A stretch of DNA of 19,608 nt from Alloprevotella sp. (GCA_017477205.1 JAFUXE010000022.1:1-19608); one strand, 5' to 3'. Positions 7,100 to 14,643 are shown, counted from the first letter of the stretch. The notes: generated by a model not told the origin, from the letters alone. Program-made: numbers and translations.

Positions 7100-7552
7100 G
7101 TTATTGTCCAAAATCTGCTCGCCGTGCTGCTTCGTCTTTATCTCCTTCGGGGAGAAGATTTTCTCCACGCGTCCGTCCTCGCCAATGAGGAAGGTGGTGC
7201 GCAGCATGCCCATATACTTGCGTCCGTACATGGACTTCTCGCCCCATGTGCCGAAGGCCTGGGAGAGCGTTTTCTCCGTGTCGGCAATGAGCGTGAAGGG
7301 AAGCTGGTGCTTCTCGATGAAGCGCTGATGGGAAGCCTCGCTGTCGGCACTGACACCGACGACTTCATATCCGGCATCGCGCAGCTCTGCATAGTTGTCG
7401 CGCAGGCTGCAAGCTTCCGCCGTGCAGCCGCTCGTATTGTCCTTGGGATAGAAATAGAGCACAAGCTTGCGGCCCGCGAAGTCGCTCAGGCGGACTTCCT
7501 CACCGCGCTCGTTGCGTCCCAGTAGTTCAGGGGCTTTGTCTCCGATGTTCAT
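7094..7552 (-). CDS. bcp: Thioredoxin-dependent peroxiredoxin, BCP/PrxQ type
   Basis: This 152-residue cytosolic peroxidase reduces H2O2 and organic peroxides with electrons from thioredoxin. The peroxidatic Cys43 sits in DNTSGCTAEACSLRD, and Cys48, five residues later, is the resolving Cys typical of the atypical 2-Cys PrxQ class. The length is usual for the family. The last codons (DNNL and stop) run into the recA minisatellite, so the natural C-terminus may have been altered by repeat growth. It starts 6 bp after the radical SAM stop codon and belongs to the same operon. A peroxide-defence enzyme directly before recA makes sense as a shared oxidative-damage response, but this is an inference from position only. 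Confidence 0.96.
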   Translation of the reverse strand: MNIGDKAPELLGRNERGEEVRLSDFAGRKLVLYFYPKDNTSGCTAEACSLRDNYAELRDAGYEVVGVSADSEASHQRFIEKHQLPFTLIADTEKTLSQAFGTWGEKSMYGRKYMGMLRTTFLIGEDGRVEKIFSPKEIKTKQHGEQILDNNL

Positions 7553-7558
7553 AGAGTA

Positions 7559-8593
7559 TTATTGTATTGTATAGTTTAGTTTCCTTGTCCGGCCCTCCTC
7601 GGGACGCGTCACGCTGCCCCACCCCAAGGCGAGCCGCAGGAGGCGGCGCCCGAAACGGTGGCGACGTGCATAGTCGTCGTAGGTGTCGCTGTCAGGGTCG
7701 AAGTCGTCGCGCCAGACATGACCGGGCGTGATGTTGCAATAGGCAGCCTCTTCCGCCAGGCGCGCACGTCCGGACTTTGCTGTCGCCGTGCCGTCCTCCA
7801 GGGCATGCAGGTTCTCGCGGGTAGGCAGCAGACATCGCGTGCCGCGCGCCTTGCAGCGTGCCGCAAGCGGCAGGAGCACAGCGTCGTACACTTCCTCGAT
7901 GCGGCGCATCGAGAAGTCCTGATAGGCCGTATTGCCAATGCGTTGCACGGGGCGCAGCTGCAAGACGTCCACGCGAACGTCGGCAAACACCTCGTCAAAC
8001 AACGCGAGCTCTTTCACATTGTCCGTGTTGAGCGTGTAGTTCACGCGCAGCTTCATGGTGGGGAAGTCCCGTCGCACCTTTGCTATCACTTCCAACAGTC
8101 CCTTGAAACCGTCCCACGTCGCCCCCGCCATGAGGTGCTCGTAGGTCTGGCGTGTCAGGCCGTGGAGCGAGATGGTGAGCTCGTCCAGTCCCGCCTGCGC
8201 CATGCTCCGCAGCAATGCCTCGTCCAGCAACATGCCGTTTGTCGTCACCGAGACATAGGGTACACCGAGGCGTTTCCCTTCGGCAACGAGCCATGCAAGG
8301 TGGGGCGAGAGCGTAGGCTCCGCACCGCACCCTATCTGGAGCTTCAGCGCACGGGGAAGGAAGGCCTGCGCAATGCGCTCCAACTCGTTCTGCTCGAACT
8401 TCCCGTGCAACTCGCGGCGACGTTCCCCGTCGCTGAAGTAGCACATGCGGCAGCGCAGGTTGCACATCAGCACGGGGTCGAGGAAGACACCCAGGTACCG
8501 CCGTCCCGTCACGTGGAGCCACCACAGCCCGAGGAGTCTCAGGCGTGGACTCTTCACTCGTCCGAAGACTTTCAGGAGGCGGTAGATGTCCAT
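7559..8593 (-). CDS. Radical SAM protein of unknown substrate
   Basis: This 344-residue protein has the [4Fe-4S] motif CNLRCRMC with Cys44, Cys48 and Cys51, an aromatic residue after the third Cys, and a GCGAEP motif at 88-93 standing for the usual GGEP SAM-binding turn. VSVTTNGMLL and ELTISLHG further on fit the radical SAM barrel, which should span about 38-230. The C-terminal ~110 residues have isolated Cys residues (in CKARGTRC and AAYCNITPG) but no clear SPASM or twitch cluster spacing. The front ~35 residues are basic and hydrophobic and may touch the membrane. It lies 20 bp after the dehydrogenase gene and 6 bp before bcp, so it is co-transcribed, but no neighbour is an obvious substrate peptide. 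The product cannot be named more precisely. Confidence 0.92.
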   Translation of the reverse strand: MDIYRLLKVFGRVKSPRLRLLGLWWLHVTGRRYLGVFLDPVLMCNLRCRMCYFSDGERRRELHGKFEQNELERIAQAFLPRALKLQIGCGAEPTLSPHLAWLVAEGKRLGVPYVSVTTNGMLLDEALLRSMAQAGLDELTISLHGLTRQTYEHLMAGATWDGFKGLLEVIAKVRRDFPTMKLRVNYTLNTDNVKELALFDEVFADVRVDVLQLRPVQRIGNTAYQDFSMRRIEEVYDAVLLPLAARCKARGTRCLLPTRENLHALEDGTATAKSGRARLAEEAAYCNITPGHVWRDDFDPDSDTYDDYARRHRFGRRLLRLALGWGSVTRPEEGRTRKLNYTIQ

Positions 8594-8613
8594 TGGAAAT
8601 GAAAAATTAGAGA

Positions 8614-9840
8614 TTAGAGCTCCAAGTCGCCGTCATGGATTTCGTGCCAAGGCAGGCCCTGTTTATTGAGCTCGGCCATGAAGGGATCGGGATCGAACTC
8701 CTCCACGTTGTGCACACCGGGCTCCTTCCACAGGCCGAGCATGAACATGCGGGCACCGATGCAGGCGGGTACGCCCGTGGTGTAGCTGACGCCCTGCATG
8801 CCCGTCTCCTCATAGGCGGCGCGGTGCGAGCAGTTATTATATATATAATATGTGTGCTCCTTACCGTCCTGTCCGATGCCGCGAATGCGGCAGCCGATGC
8901 TGGTTTCGCCCGTGTAGTTCTCACCGAGGTCCTGCGGGTTGGGCAGCACGGCCTTGAGGAACTGGAGGGGCACGATCTTCACGCGCGCCGTTCCCGTACC
9001 GTCGGCCAGGGGAGCGTCGTACTCAATCTCGTCAATGCGGCTCATGCCGATGTTCTGGATGACTTCGAGGTGCTTGAGGTATTGCTGGCCGAAGGTCATC
9101 CAGAAGCGGGCGCGGCGGATGGTGGGATAGTTGATGACGAGGCTCTCGATTTCCTCATGGTGCAGCAGGTAGCTGTCGCGAGGGCCGATGCCCGGATACG
9201 TCAGGTCCTTGTGGATCTCCAGCGGCTCGGTCTCCACCCATTTGCCATCTTCCCAGTAGAGTCCCTTCTGCGTGATTTCGCGGATGTTGATTTCGGGATT
9301 GAAGTTGGTGGCGAAAGCCTTGTGGTGGTCACCGGCGTTGCAATCGACGATGTCCAGATACTGTATCTCCTTGAAATGGTGCTTTGCGGCGTAGGCCGTG
9401 AAGATGCTCGTCACGCCCGGGTCGAAGCCGCAGCCGAGGATGGCCGTCAGCCCGGCTTTCTCGAAGCGCTCGCGGTAGGCCCACTGCCAGCTGTACTCGA
9501 AGTGCGCCTCGTCCTTGGGCTCGTAGTTGGCGGTGTCGAGGTAGGAACAGCCGTACTCCAGGCAGGCGTCCATGATGGTGAGGTCCTGATAGGGCAGCGC
9601 GAGGTTCATCACGAGGTCGGGACGGAACTCCCGGAAGAGCGCCACGAGCTCGGGTACATTGTCGGCATCCACCTTTGCCGTCTTGATGTTCGGGTTTCCG
9701 ATGGCTTTCACGATGGCGTCGCACTTTGATTTCGTGCGCGAGGCAATCATGATGTCAGTGAAGACGTCGCTGTTCTGTGCGACCTTGTGGGCAGCGACGG
9801 TGGCCACACCGCCTGCTCCGATGATAAGTACTCTTCCCAT
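8614..9840 (-). CDS. Carboxy(nor)spermidine dehydrogenase, saccharopine dehydrogenase family
   Basis: This 408-residue NAD(P)-dependent enzyme fits the family that condenses putrescine or diaminopropane with aspartate semialdehyde to carboxy(nor)spermidine, the first step of the alternative spermidine route used by Bacteroidota. The Rossmann motif GAGGVA is at 8-13, and GCGFDPGVTS near 145 and the CNAGDHH segment are typical of this branch and not of lysine-forming saccharopine dehydrogenase. The decarboxylase partner is not in the window. It starts 13 bp after the DUF5606 stop. The spacer to the radical SAM gene holds short simple repeats (TCTAATCTCTAATT on the sense strand). Confidence 0.9.
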   Translation of the reverse strand: MGRVLIIGAGGVATVAAHKVAQNSDVFTDIMIASRTKSKCDAIVKAIGNPNIKTAKVDADNVPELVALFREFRPDLVMNLALPYQDLTIMDACLEYGCSYLDTANYEPKDEAHFEYSWQWAYRERFEKAGLTAILGCGFDPGVTSIFTAYAAKHHFKEIQYLDIVDCNAGDHHKAFATNFNPEINIREITQKGLYWEDGKWVETEPLEIHKDLTYPGIGPRDSYLLHHEEIESLVINYPTIRRARFWMTFGQQYLKHLEVIQNIGMSRIDEIEYDAPLADGTGTARVKIVPLQFLKAVLPNPQDLGENYTGETSIGCRIRGIGQDGKEHTYYIYNNCSHRAAYEETGMQGVSYTTGVPACIGARMFMLGLWKEPGVHNVEEFDPDPFMAELNKQGLPWHEIHDGDLEL

Positions 9841-9853
9841 AAGGTTTCTATGA

Positions 9854-10285
9854 TTAAGAATTTGCTTCCTCGGCTTCAGCCTCTTCCTCCTCCGTCACGA
9901 AGTCCGTATATCCGTTTGTCACGAGGATGTTATACCACTGCAACAGCTTCCGGATGTCGGACGCATGCACGCGATCGCGGTCGTAGGTGGGCAGGGCCTC
10001 CGCCATGAAGGCGTCCAGTTCCTCCTTCGCCGCCGTCTTGTGGTTCAGCGCCACGGCCTTGCCGGCATGGGCTTCGCAGATGGTCTTGAATACCTTCATG
10101 AGCTCCACGTTGTCTTCGTCGGAATACATCGTGATGTCGTTCAGCGACGTGACACGTTCACGCGTACCCACGGCGAAGCGCTTCTTCACTTCGTCGATAG
10201 TTTCTACAATGATGTTACCGTTGCCTCTGGAGACCAAACGGAACAGTCCGGGACGACCGGAGATGGACAGAATAGTATCTTTCAT
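9854..10285 (-). CDS. DUF5606 domain-containing protein
   Basis: This 143-residue cytoplasmic protein starts MKDTILSISGRPGLFRLVSRG and continues with IIVETIDEVKKRF, the conserved front half of DUF5606, a small family nearly restricted to Bacteroidota. The front ~55 residues look like a small beta-barrel and the middle is helical with DRVHASDIRKLLQWYNIL. The last 15 residues are an acidic, low-complexity tail (EEEEAEAEEANS). It sits 6 bp after coaE and 13 bp before the dehydrogenase, and is the central member of the housekeeping operon. No enzymatic motif is visible and the function is unknown. Confidence 0.9.
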   Translation of the reverse strand: MKDTILSISGRPGLFRLVSRGNGNIIVETIDEVKKRFAVGTRERVTSLNDITMYSDEDNVELMKVFKTICEAHAGKAVALNHKTAAKEELDAFMAEALPTYDRDRVHASDIRKLLQWYNILVTNGYTDFVTEEEEAEAEEANS

Positions 10286-10291
10286 GTTGTT

Positions 10292-10912
10292 TCAGTTTTG
10301 CTTATGTTTCGCATTTATTTCTCTGATTCTTTCAAGCAGGTTGCCAAGGTCCGGGGCTGTTTCCCCGTCATTGTCTATCACCAGGTCTGCGCGGCGCCTC
10401 TTTTCCTCCTCGGGCATTTGCAGCTCCATCCATTGCCGGGCCTGTCCGGGGCTTATCCCGTCGCGCGCCATCAGCCGCCGTATGCGCAGCTCCTGCGGTG
10501 CGGAAACGTGGACAGAGAGTTCTACAAGGTCGTCGAAGCGGGATTCGTAGAGCAATGCGCACTCCATGACGAGTGCCTGCGGGCGCATGAGGGGCGGCAT
10601 CCCGCCGTAGGCTTTGCGCATCTTCAGGAAGGCATCGCGCACGCGGGGATGCACCAGGGCATTCACCTTCTCCGCATACGCTTCACCGCGGCGGATGTAG
10701 GCGGAAAGCACCGGCTTGCAAAGCCTGCCGTCGGCATTATAGACCTCTTCGCCCACCAGCCGACGCAAGCCGTCGCGCAGGGACGCGTCCCTGTGCATGA
10801 GGCGGTGCGCCTCAAGGTCGCAGTAGAAAACGGGGAAGCCCTCGTCCGCCAACATGCGGCACACGTAGGTCTTTCCGCTTCCAATGCCTCCCGTTATGCC
10901 TACCGTCACCAT
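10292..10912 (-). CDS. coaE: Dephospho-CoA kinase
   Basis: This 206-residue enzyme makes the last step of coenzyme A synthesis, the ATP-dependent 3'-phosphorylation of dephospho-CoA. The P-loop GGIGSGKT is at 8-15, followed by the characteristic YCDLEAHRLM (substrate-binding Asp) and VNALVHPRV segments, and by the lid-like region around RIRRLMARDG. The length is normal for the family. It lies 12 bp after the ybbR-like gene and 6 bp before the DUF5606 gene. The combination of YbbR-like protein and CoaE recurs in Bacteroidales. Confidence 0.97.
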   Translation of the reverse strand: MVTVGITGGIGSGKTYVCRMLADEGFPVFYCDLEAHRLMHRDASLRDGLRRLVGEEVYNADGRLCKPVLSAYIRRGEAYAEKVNALVHPRVRDAFLKMRKAYGGMPPLMRPQALVMECALLYESRFDDLVELSVHVSAPQELRIRRLMARDGISPGQARQWMELQMPEEEKRRRADLVIDNDGETAPDLGNLLERIREINAKHKQN

Positions 10913-10924
10913 CGCTGCCTCGTC

Positions 10925-11899
10925 TTATTCCGCAGCCTCCTCTATCACGTAGTCCACCTCCTCAGGCAGGATGCGTACGTACTGCACGCCGTCAGGCAGG
11001 GACTTGAAGGAAAGCTTGCAGCGCGTGGACTTTCGGTCAAGAAGTTCCTCGTAGTTCACGACGAGCACAAAGTCTTCGCCGGAAATGCTGCGATAGCGTC
11101 CCATGCCCACCTGGAACGTCACGTTGACACTGGCGGGGAAGGTACGCAGTTTCTTGTCCGCAGGGAAGTTCACCTGCTGCACCGGCACCGTGACGGTCTT
11201 CTCCACCAGGCGGTCGCAGGCCAGCAGCAGCTCAGCCTCTGCCGGATCGAACTTTACGCCCGTGACGCGGTGCAGGCGCACCGTGACGCGCGTCGTGTCC
11301 TCCAGGTTGTTCAGGAAGAGTGCTTCTGTATAGGCCGCCGTGATGGTATCCAGGATGGAGGGGCGGGCAAAGACGGTCACCGAGTCCGGCGTATGGCGCA
11401 GCATCGTGAGGATGGAGGCGTTGTCCTTGGGGGCAAAGCTCCCCATCACACGCAGCGGGACGCGCTTGCTCTCGCCATAGTTGAAATAAAACTCCACTTG
11501 CTGCGGACGCAGTATCTGCACCGATGCATCGTTACCAAACAGTGCCTGCACCTGCTTCAGCAGCTCCGACGACGGAATCGTCACGTTGCCGGAAGCATTT
11601 CCGCGCCCCACGACGCTGCCGAAGTCTATCGTGACGGGCTTCCTCTCCTGCCAGTAGCGGTAGGAAAGTATCATGAAGCCCTTGTCGCGCACGCTGATGC
11701 GCAGGTGCGACGGAGGGTCGGTCGTGATGACAACGTTCTCCGGCACGTTCACAAGCTGCAAGTCCACGTCCATTTCTTCGCGATAGTCGTCGTTGAGTGT
11801 CGTGAAGAGCCAGAACGTGGCAGAAAGGACGAGGAAAAACAGGAATGTCAACGCCTGCTTCGTCCACAAACGTTTCAGGAGTTCCCGGATGGAGACCAA
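10925..11899 (-). CDS. YbbR-like domain protein, single-pass membrane protein with TTG start
   Basis: This 324-residue protein has a basic N-terminus, one membrane segment at about 16-33 (ALTFLFFLVLSATFWLF), then a long extracytoplasmic part with repeated beta-strand segments such as VPLRVMGSF and VTVRLHRVTGV, as in YbbR (CdaR-like) proteins. In Firmicutes YbbR proteins regulate the c-di-AMP cyclase; whether that holds here is unknown, since no cyclase is in the window. The start must be TTG at 11899: an in-frame stop lies eight codons upstream, no ATG or GTG is available, and the first internal ATG would remove the membrane segment. The 63-bp spacer to yajC contains repeated TTGGCG/CTGGCG words. 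Confidence 0.88.
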   Translation of the reverse strand: MVSIRELLKRLWTKQALTFLFFLVLSATFWLFTTLNDDYREEMDVDLQLVNVPENVVITTDPPSHLRISVRDKGFMILSYRYWQERKPVTIDFGSVVGRGNASGNVTIPSSELLKQVQALFGNDASVQILRPQQVEFYFNYGESKRVPLRVMGSFAPKDNASILTMLRHTPDSVTVFARPSILDTITAAYTEALFLNNLEDTTRVTVRLHRVTGVKFDPAEAELLLACDRLVEKTVTVPVQQVNFPADKKLRTFPASVNVTFQVGMGRYRSISGEDFVLVVNYEELLDRKSTRCKLSFKSLPDGVQYVRILPEEVDYVIEEAAE

Positions 11900-11962
11900 G
11901 GTTCGACCGTTATGAGTTTAGGGGAGGAGCGTTTCCGCCTTCCAGCGCTTGGCGCCTGGCGT

Positions 11963-12253
11963 TCAGCTCTTGGCGATAGCGTTCTTGCTGAACTTCACGT
12001 CAACGCCCGTGGCGATGTTCAGGGTGACGATGCCCTTTTCCGTATCCACGTTCTTGACCGTGCCGTGCAGGCCACCGATGGTAACCACTTCCTGCCCCTT
12101 CGTCAGGGCGTCGCGGAACTTCTGCTCTTCCTTCTGCTTTTTGTTCTGCGGACGAATCATGAAGAAATAGACAATGGCAAAGAGAGCCACCATCATGATG
12201 ATCATTTCCAGACCACCGCCGCCTTGGGATTGTGCTGCTTGTAAGAAAATCAT
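11963..12253 (-). CDS. yajC: Preprotein translocase subunit YajC
   Basis: This 96-residue protein is the small accessory subunit of the Sec translocon, associated with SecDF. It has a short Gly-rich start, one membrane segment at about 16-33, then the family signature FFMIRPQNKKQKEEQKFRD followed by GQEVVTIGGLHGTV, a small cytoplasmic beta domain. The length is usual. It lies 38 bp after nusB and 63 bp before the ybbR-like gene. The nusB-yajC-ybbR-coaE order is conserved in Bacteroidales, which supports the assignment. Confidence 0.97.
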   Translation of the reverse strand: MIFLQAAQSQGGGGLEMIIMMVALFAIVYFFMIRPQNKKQKEEQKFRDALTKGQEVVTIGGLHGTVKNVDTEKGIVTLNIATGVDVKFSKNAIAKS

Positions 12254-12291
12254 GTCTTTACTGTTTTGTTATTTATATTATTTATTGTGTA

Positions 12292-13221
12292 CTATTTCAG
12301 AAGAACCTGCTCTTCCCGGAGTTTCTTTGCGATATGGTCCAGGAGGCCGTTGATGTATCCCGGACTGCGCGGTGTGCTGTAAACGCGCGCCAGGTCGAGG
12401 TATTCGCTAAACGTCACGCTCAGGGGTATTTCAGGGAAGACGAGCATTTCCGTCAGCGCAATCTGCATCACGACGACGTCCATCAGCGCCAGGCGCTCAT
12501 ATTCCCAGCCCCGGCAGTTCTCGGCAATGAGCGCGCGGGTCTGTTCCCTGCGGAGCAGGGTTTCGCGGAACAGCGTCTTGGCAAAGACGCGGTCGTTTTC
12601 AGAATCGTAGTCAGGAAGCAGGGGGTCGTCGGGCGTTGATGCCGACGTGAAACGCTTGATGGACTTCATCACGAACGTGTCCACCACGGGGCGGTCGTCG
12701 TTCCAGTAAAGGCTGTGCGTCTCCAGCATGGCGTCCAGTTCGTCGTTGTCCGCAAGCAGCGTCTTATAGAGGCGGCGTATCACTTCGCGATCGGCCTCAA
12801 AGGAGAAATCCTCCACACCGAGATAGCGCTGGAACGTCTCGCTTTCCGTGAACGCCGTGTAGAGTCCGCGGATGAACTGCGGCTCCTCCTCCCACGTGGG
12901 CTTCTTCTCCCTGTACCCGGCAAGCGCCTTGTTCTCTTCCAGCGCGAGCAGGAATTTGTTCCGTGCCATCTGCCCGTCCGCAGACACGCCCTCCATTTCC
13001 TTTCCGAAACGCTGCGCACGGCTCTGTGCGGCCTCCAGTTTTCTCTCTCCATAACGCCGCAGTTCCACCAGCAAGTTCAGCAGATACTCGTAGAGCTCGT
13101 AAGCCTTGCCAAGGCTAAAGTCCAGTTCTTTCTCTGCGACGTTCAGTGCCTTGCCCTCGTTCTGGTAGTACGCATACACCAGCTGGAGCACCTTCAATCT
13201 TATTAATTCTCTGTTTATCAT
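12292..13221 (-). CDS. nusB: Transcription antitermination factor NusB, long Bacteroidota form
   Basis: NusB binds boxA RNA with NusE (S10) and supports rRNA antitermination. This protein has 309 residues, about twice the E. coli length; the N-terminal start MINRELIRLKVLQLVYAYYQNEGK retains the first helices of the fold, an inserted helical region follows, and the C-terminal ~115 residues (RREQTRALIAENCRGWEYERLALMDVVVMQIALTEML ... SPGYINGLLDHI) hold the recognisable NusB domain. The long form is normal for Bacteroidota. It is the first gene of the nine-gene minus-strand run, and a -7 element is visible 38 bp upstream of the ATG. Confidence 0.95.
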   Translation of the reverse strand: MINRELIRLKVLQLVYAYYQNEGKALNVAEKELDFSLGKAYELYEYLLNLLVELRRYGERKLEAAQSRAQRFGKEMEGVSADGQMARNKFLLALEENKALAGYREKKPTWEEEPQFIRGLYTAFTESETFQRYLGVEDFSFEADREVIRRLYKTLLADNDELDAMLETHSLYWNDDRPVVDTFVMKSIKRFTSASTPDDPLLPDYDSENDRVFAKTLFRETLLRREQTRALIAENCRGWEYERLALMDVVVMQIALTEMLVFPEIPLSVTFSEYLDLARVYSTPRSPGYINGLLDHIAKKLREEQVLLK

Positions 13222-13258
13222 ATTCCGAATATAGCGGTTTCCCGTGCTATGACAGGCG

Positions 13259-13266
13259 CAAAAGTA
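13259..13266 (-). promoter_or_regulatory. Probable -7 element for the nusB operon
   Basis: On the minus strand 13266-13259 reads TACTTTTG, a full match to TAnnTTTG. No clear TTTG is found about 20 bp further upstream, so only half of the promoter is supported. Transcription would start near 13252, about 30 nt before the nusB ATG. The region is shared with a divergent plus-strand promoter. Confidence 0.45.
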
Positions 13267-13305
13267 GTAAAAAGCGTCGGGAGTGAGTACATTTTAGGCT
13301 TTTTT

Positions 13306-13337
13306 TTTGGAACTTTGCTAAAAACATAGCACTTTTG
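13306..13337 (+). promoter_or_regulatory. Probable promoter of the DUF3276 gene
   Basis: TTTG at 13306-13309 (end of a T-run), a 20-bp spacer and CACTTTTG at 13330-13337 match the consensus with one mismatch in the -7 element (C for T). The leader would be about 35 nt and AT-rich before the ATG at 13378. Confidence 0.45.
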
Positions 13338-13377
13338 CGAGCACAATTTTAGACAAAACAAATTCTTTTCTAACAAC

Positions 13378-13740
13378 ATGCCATACGGAAAACCCGAAAG
13401 CGACATCCTTTTCACACGTTCCGTGAAAGCAGGAAAGCGCATTTACTACGTTGACGTCAAACAAGACCGCAACGGAGAATACTATGTAGCCCTCACCGAG
13501 AGCAAACGTGTCAAAGACGGCACTGAAGAGGCGCCGCCCCAGTTCGAGAAGCACAAGATTTTCATCTACCGGACGGACATCGAACGCTTCCGCAATGCCC
13601 TTGACGAAGCCACGGCTTTCATCGGTCAGGAGAACATCGTCCGCGAGGACGTGATGGCAAATGCATTCCCCGCAGAAGAGGAGTTCCCGGCTCCCCTCCC
13701 CCAGGTTGAGGAAGGCGACAACTTCAGCTTCGAGTTCTGA
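13378..13740 (+). CDS. DUF3276 / PUR-alpha-like nucleic-acid-binding protein
   Basis: This 120-residue protein matches the small bacterial PUR-domain family (DUF3276) found in Bacteroidota and spirochaetes, whose Borrelia member BpuR binds DNA and RNA. The visible core is DILFTRSVKAGKRIYYVDVKQ followed by EYYVALTES and HKIFIYRTDIERF, a beta-beta-beta-beta-alpha unit typical of PUR repeats. The last ~30 residues (AFPAEEEFPAPLPQVEEGDNF) are Pro-rich and acidic and look disordered. It is divergent from nusB and lies 141 bp before rplY, which has its own promoter. No target can be inferred. Confidence 0.88.
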   Translation: MPYGKPESDILFTRSVKAGKRIYYVDVKQDRNGEYYVALTESKRVKDGTEEAPPQFEKHKIFIYRTDIERFRNALDEATAFIGQENIVREDVMANAFPAEEEFPAPLPQVEEGDNFSFEF

Positions 13741-13755
13741 AAAATACGCCCAAGG

Positions 13756-13822
13756 CTTGCCCGTGCGGAAAGTTTGTCGTACTTTCGCGGCCGATTCCCC
13801 CATGAGAGGCTACGGAAGCCTC
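13756..13822 (+). promoter_or_regulatory. rplY promoter and leader hairpin
   Basis: CTTG at 13756-13759, a 20-bp spacer and TACTTTCG at 13780-13787 resemble strong ribosomal-protein promoters of Bacteroidota (one mismatch in -7). Transcription would start near 13794 and give a leader of about 88 nt. A hairpin GAGGCT-ACGGA-AGCCTC lies at 13806-13822, early in this leader, and could mediate regulation or stabilise the message; I see no open alternative pairing. Confidence 0.5.
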
Positions 13823-13881
13823 AACGTGTGATGGTGAATTAAGCTAAACCAATAACTTAATTTAGAGTAACACAACTCACA

Positions 13882-14508
13882 ATGAAACAAATCAACATCA
13901 ATGGTGCCGTACGCACCGAAAGCGGAAAGAAAGCCGCAAAGGCTGCACGCCGCGAAGGCCTTGTTCCCTGCAACATCTATGGTATCAAGAAGGGTGAGAA
14001 CGGTCTTCCCGAAGCACAGTCTTTCTCCATCAGCGAGCGTGAAGCCAAGAAGCTCATCTACACGCCCGACATCTATCTCGTAAACATCCAGCTTGGCGGC
14101 GAACAGCGCAAAGCCATCATCCGCGAAACGCAGTTCCACCCCGTAAAGGACACCATCCTCCACATCGACTTCCTTGAGGTTCACGAGGACAAGCCCATCG
14201 TTATTGGTGTGCCCATCCAGACGCAGGGTCTTGCCGAAGGTGTACGTGCCGGTGGTAAGCTCGTGACGCTCGTTCGTAAGATTAACGTTCGCGCACTCTA
14301 TACCGACGTCCCCGAGAAGCTCGTCATCGATGTCACCAACCTCCAGCTTGGTAAGAGCATCAAGGTGGGCGACCTCTCCTTCGAAAACCTCGAGCTCATC
14401 ACGCCGAAGGACGTTAACGTCGTAAGCGTCAAGATGACACGTGCCGCCATCAGTGCTGCCAACGCAGCGGCTGCCAACGCATCATCCTCCGACGACAGCG
14501 AGGCTTAA
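13882..14508 (+). CDS. rplY: 50S ribosomal protein L25 / general stress protein Ctc
   Basis: This 208-residue protein is the long, two-domain (TL5/CTC) form of L25, which binds 5S rRNA. The N-terminal 5S-binding domain spans about 1-95 (GKKAAKAARREGLVPCNIYG, then TQFHPVKDTILHIDFLEV near its end), and the C-terminal beta domain spans about 100-190 with GVPIQTQGLAEGVRAGGKL and VLITPKD-like ending (LELITPKDVNVVSV). The last ~20 residues are an Ala/Ser-rich tail. It has its own promoter and is followed by two RNA hairpins, the second a terminator, so pth expression may be partly uncoupled. Confidence 0.97.
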   Translation: MKQININGAVRTESGKKAAKAARREGLVPCNIYGIKKGENGLPEAQSFSISEREAKKLIYTPDIYLVNIQLGGEQRKAIIRETQFHPVKDTILHIDFLEVHEDKPIVIGVPIQTQGLAEGVRAGGKLVTLVRKINVRALYTDVPEKLVIDVTNLQLGKSIKVGDLSFENLELITPKDVNVVSVKMTRAAISAANAAAANASSSDDSEA

Positions 14509-14527
14509 CATCCACGCCCGAACGGGT

Positions 14528-14568
14528 CTTGCGGACAGCCCCCTACCCTGTAGGGCGTGAACCGCAAG
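14528..14568 (+). other. Nested stem-loop in the rplY 3' untranslated region
   Basis: An outer 7-bp stem CTTGCGG (14528-14534) against CCGCAAG (14562-14568) encloses an inner 5-bp stem CCCTA (14541-14545) against TAGGG (14551-14555), with unpaired purine/pyrimidine segments of six bases on each side. It has no T-run, so it is not itself a terminator. It lies 20 nt after the stop codon and 17 nt before the true terminator stem. It could protect the 3' end or be a processing signal. Confidence 0.5.
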
Positions 14569-14585
14569 GATACTTGAAACCCCAC

Positions 14586-14643
14586 AGAAATTGGTATAGT
14601 CGTACCGAGGCAGAATGCCACCGACTATATCAATTTCTTTTTT
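14586..14643 (+). terminator. Terminator between rplY and pth
   Basis: A 17-bp stem runs from 14586-14602 (AGAAATTGGTATAGTCG) to 14622-14638, with one G-T wobble at the ninth pair. The 19-nt loop has its own small stem GGC/GCC. Six Ts follow (14638-14643). The stem is long enough to terminate well. Because the 3' arm covers the in-frame ATG at 14615, it also argues against that ATG as the pth start. Confidence 0.88.

Noticed and set aside
7014..7328. Plus-strand frame with repeated LVYRFVG peptides
   Set aside because: It is the translation of the minisatellite running on into the antisense of bcp.
9965..12244. A 759-codon open frame on the plus strand
   Set aside because: It is antisense to most of DUF5606, coaE, ybbR-like and yajC, is rich in His, Arg, Val and Gln as expected from reverse-frame reading of GC-rich genes, and shows no domain.
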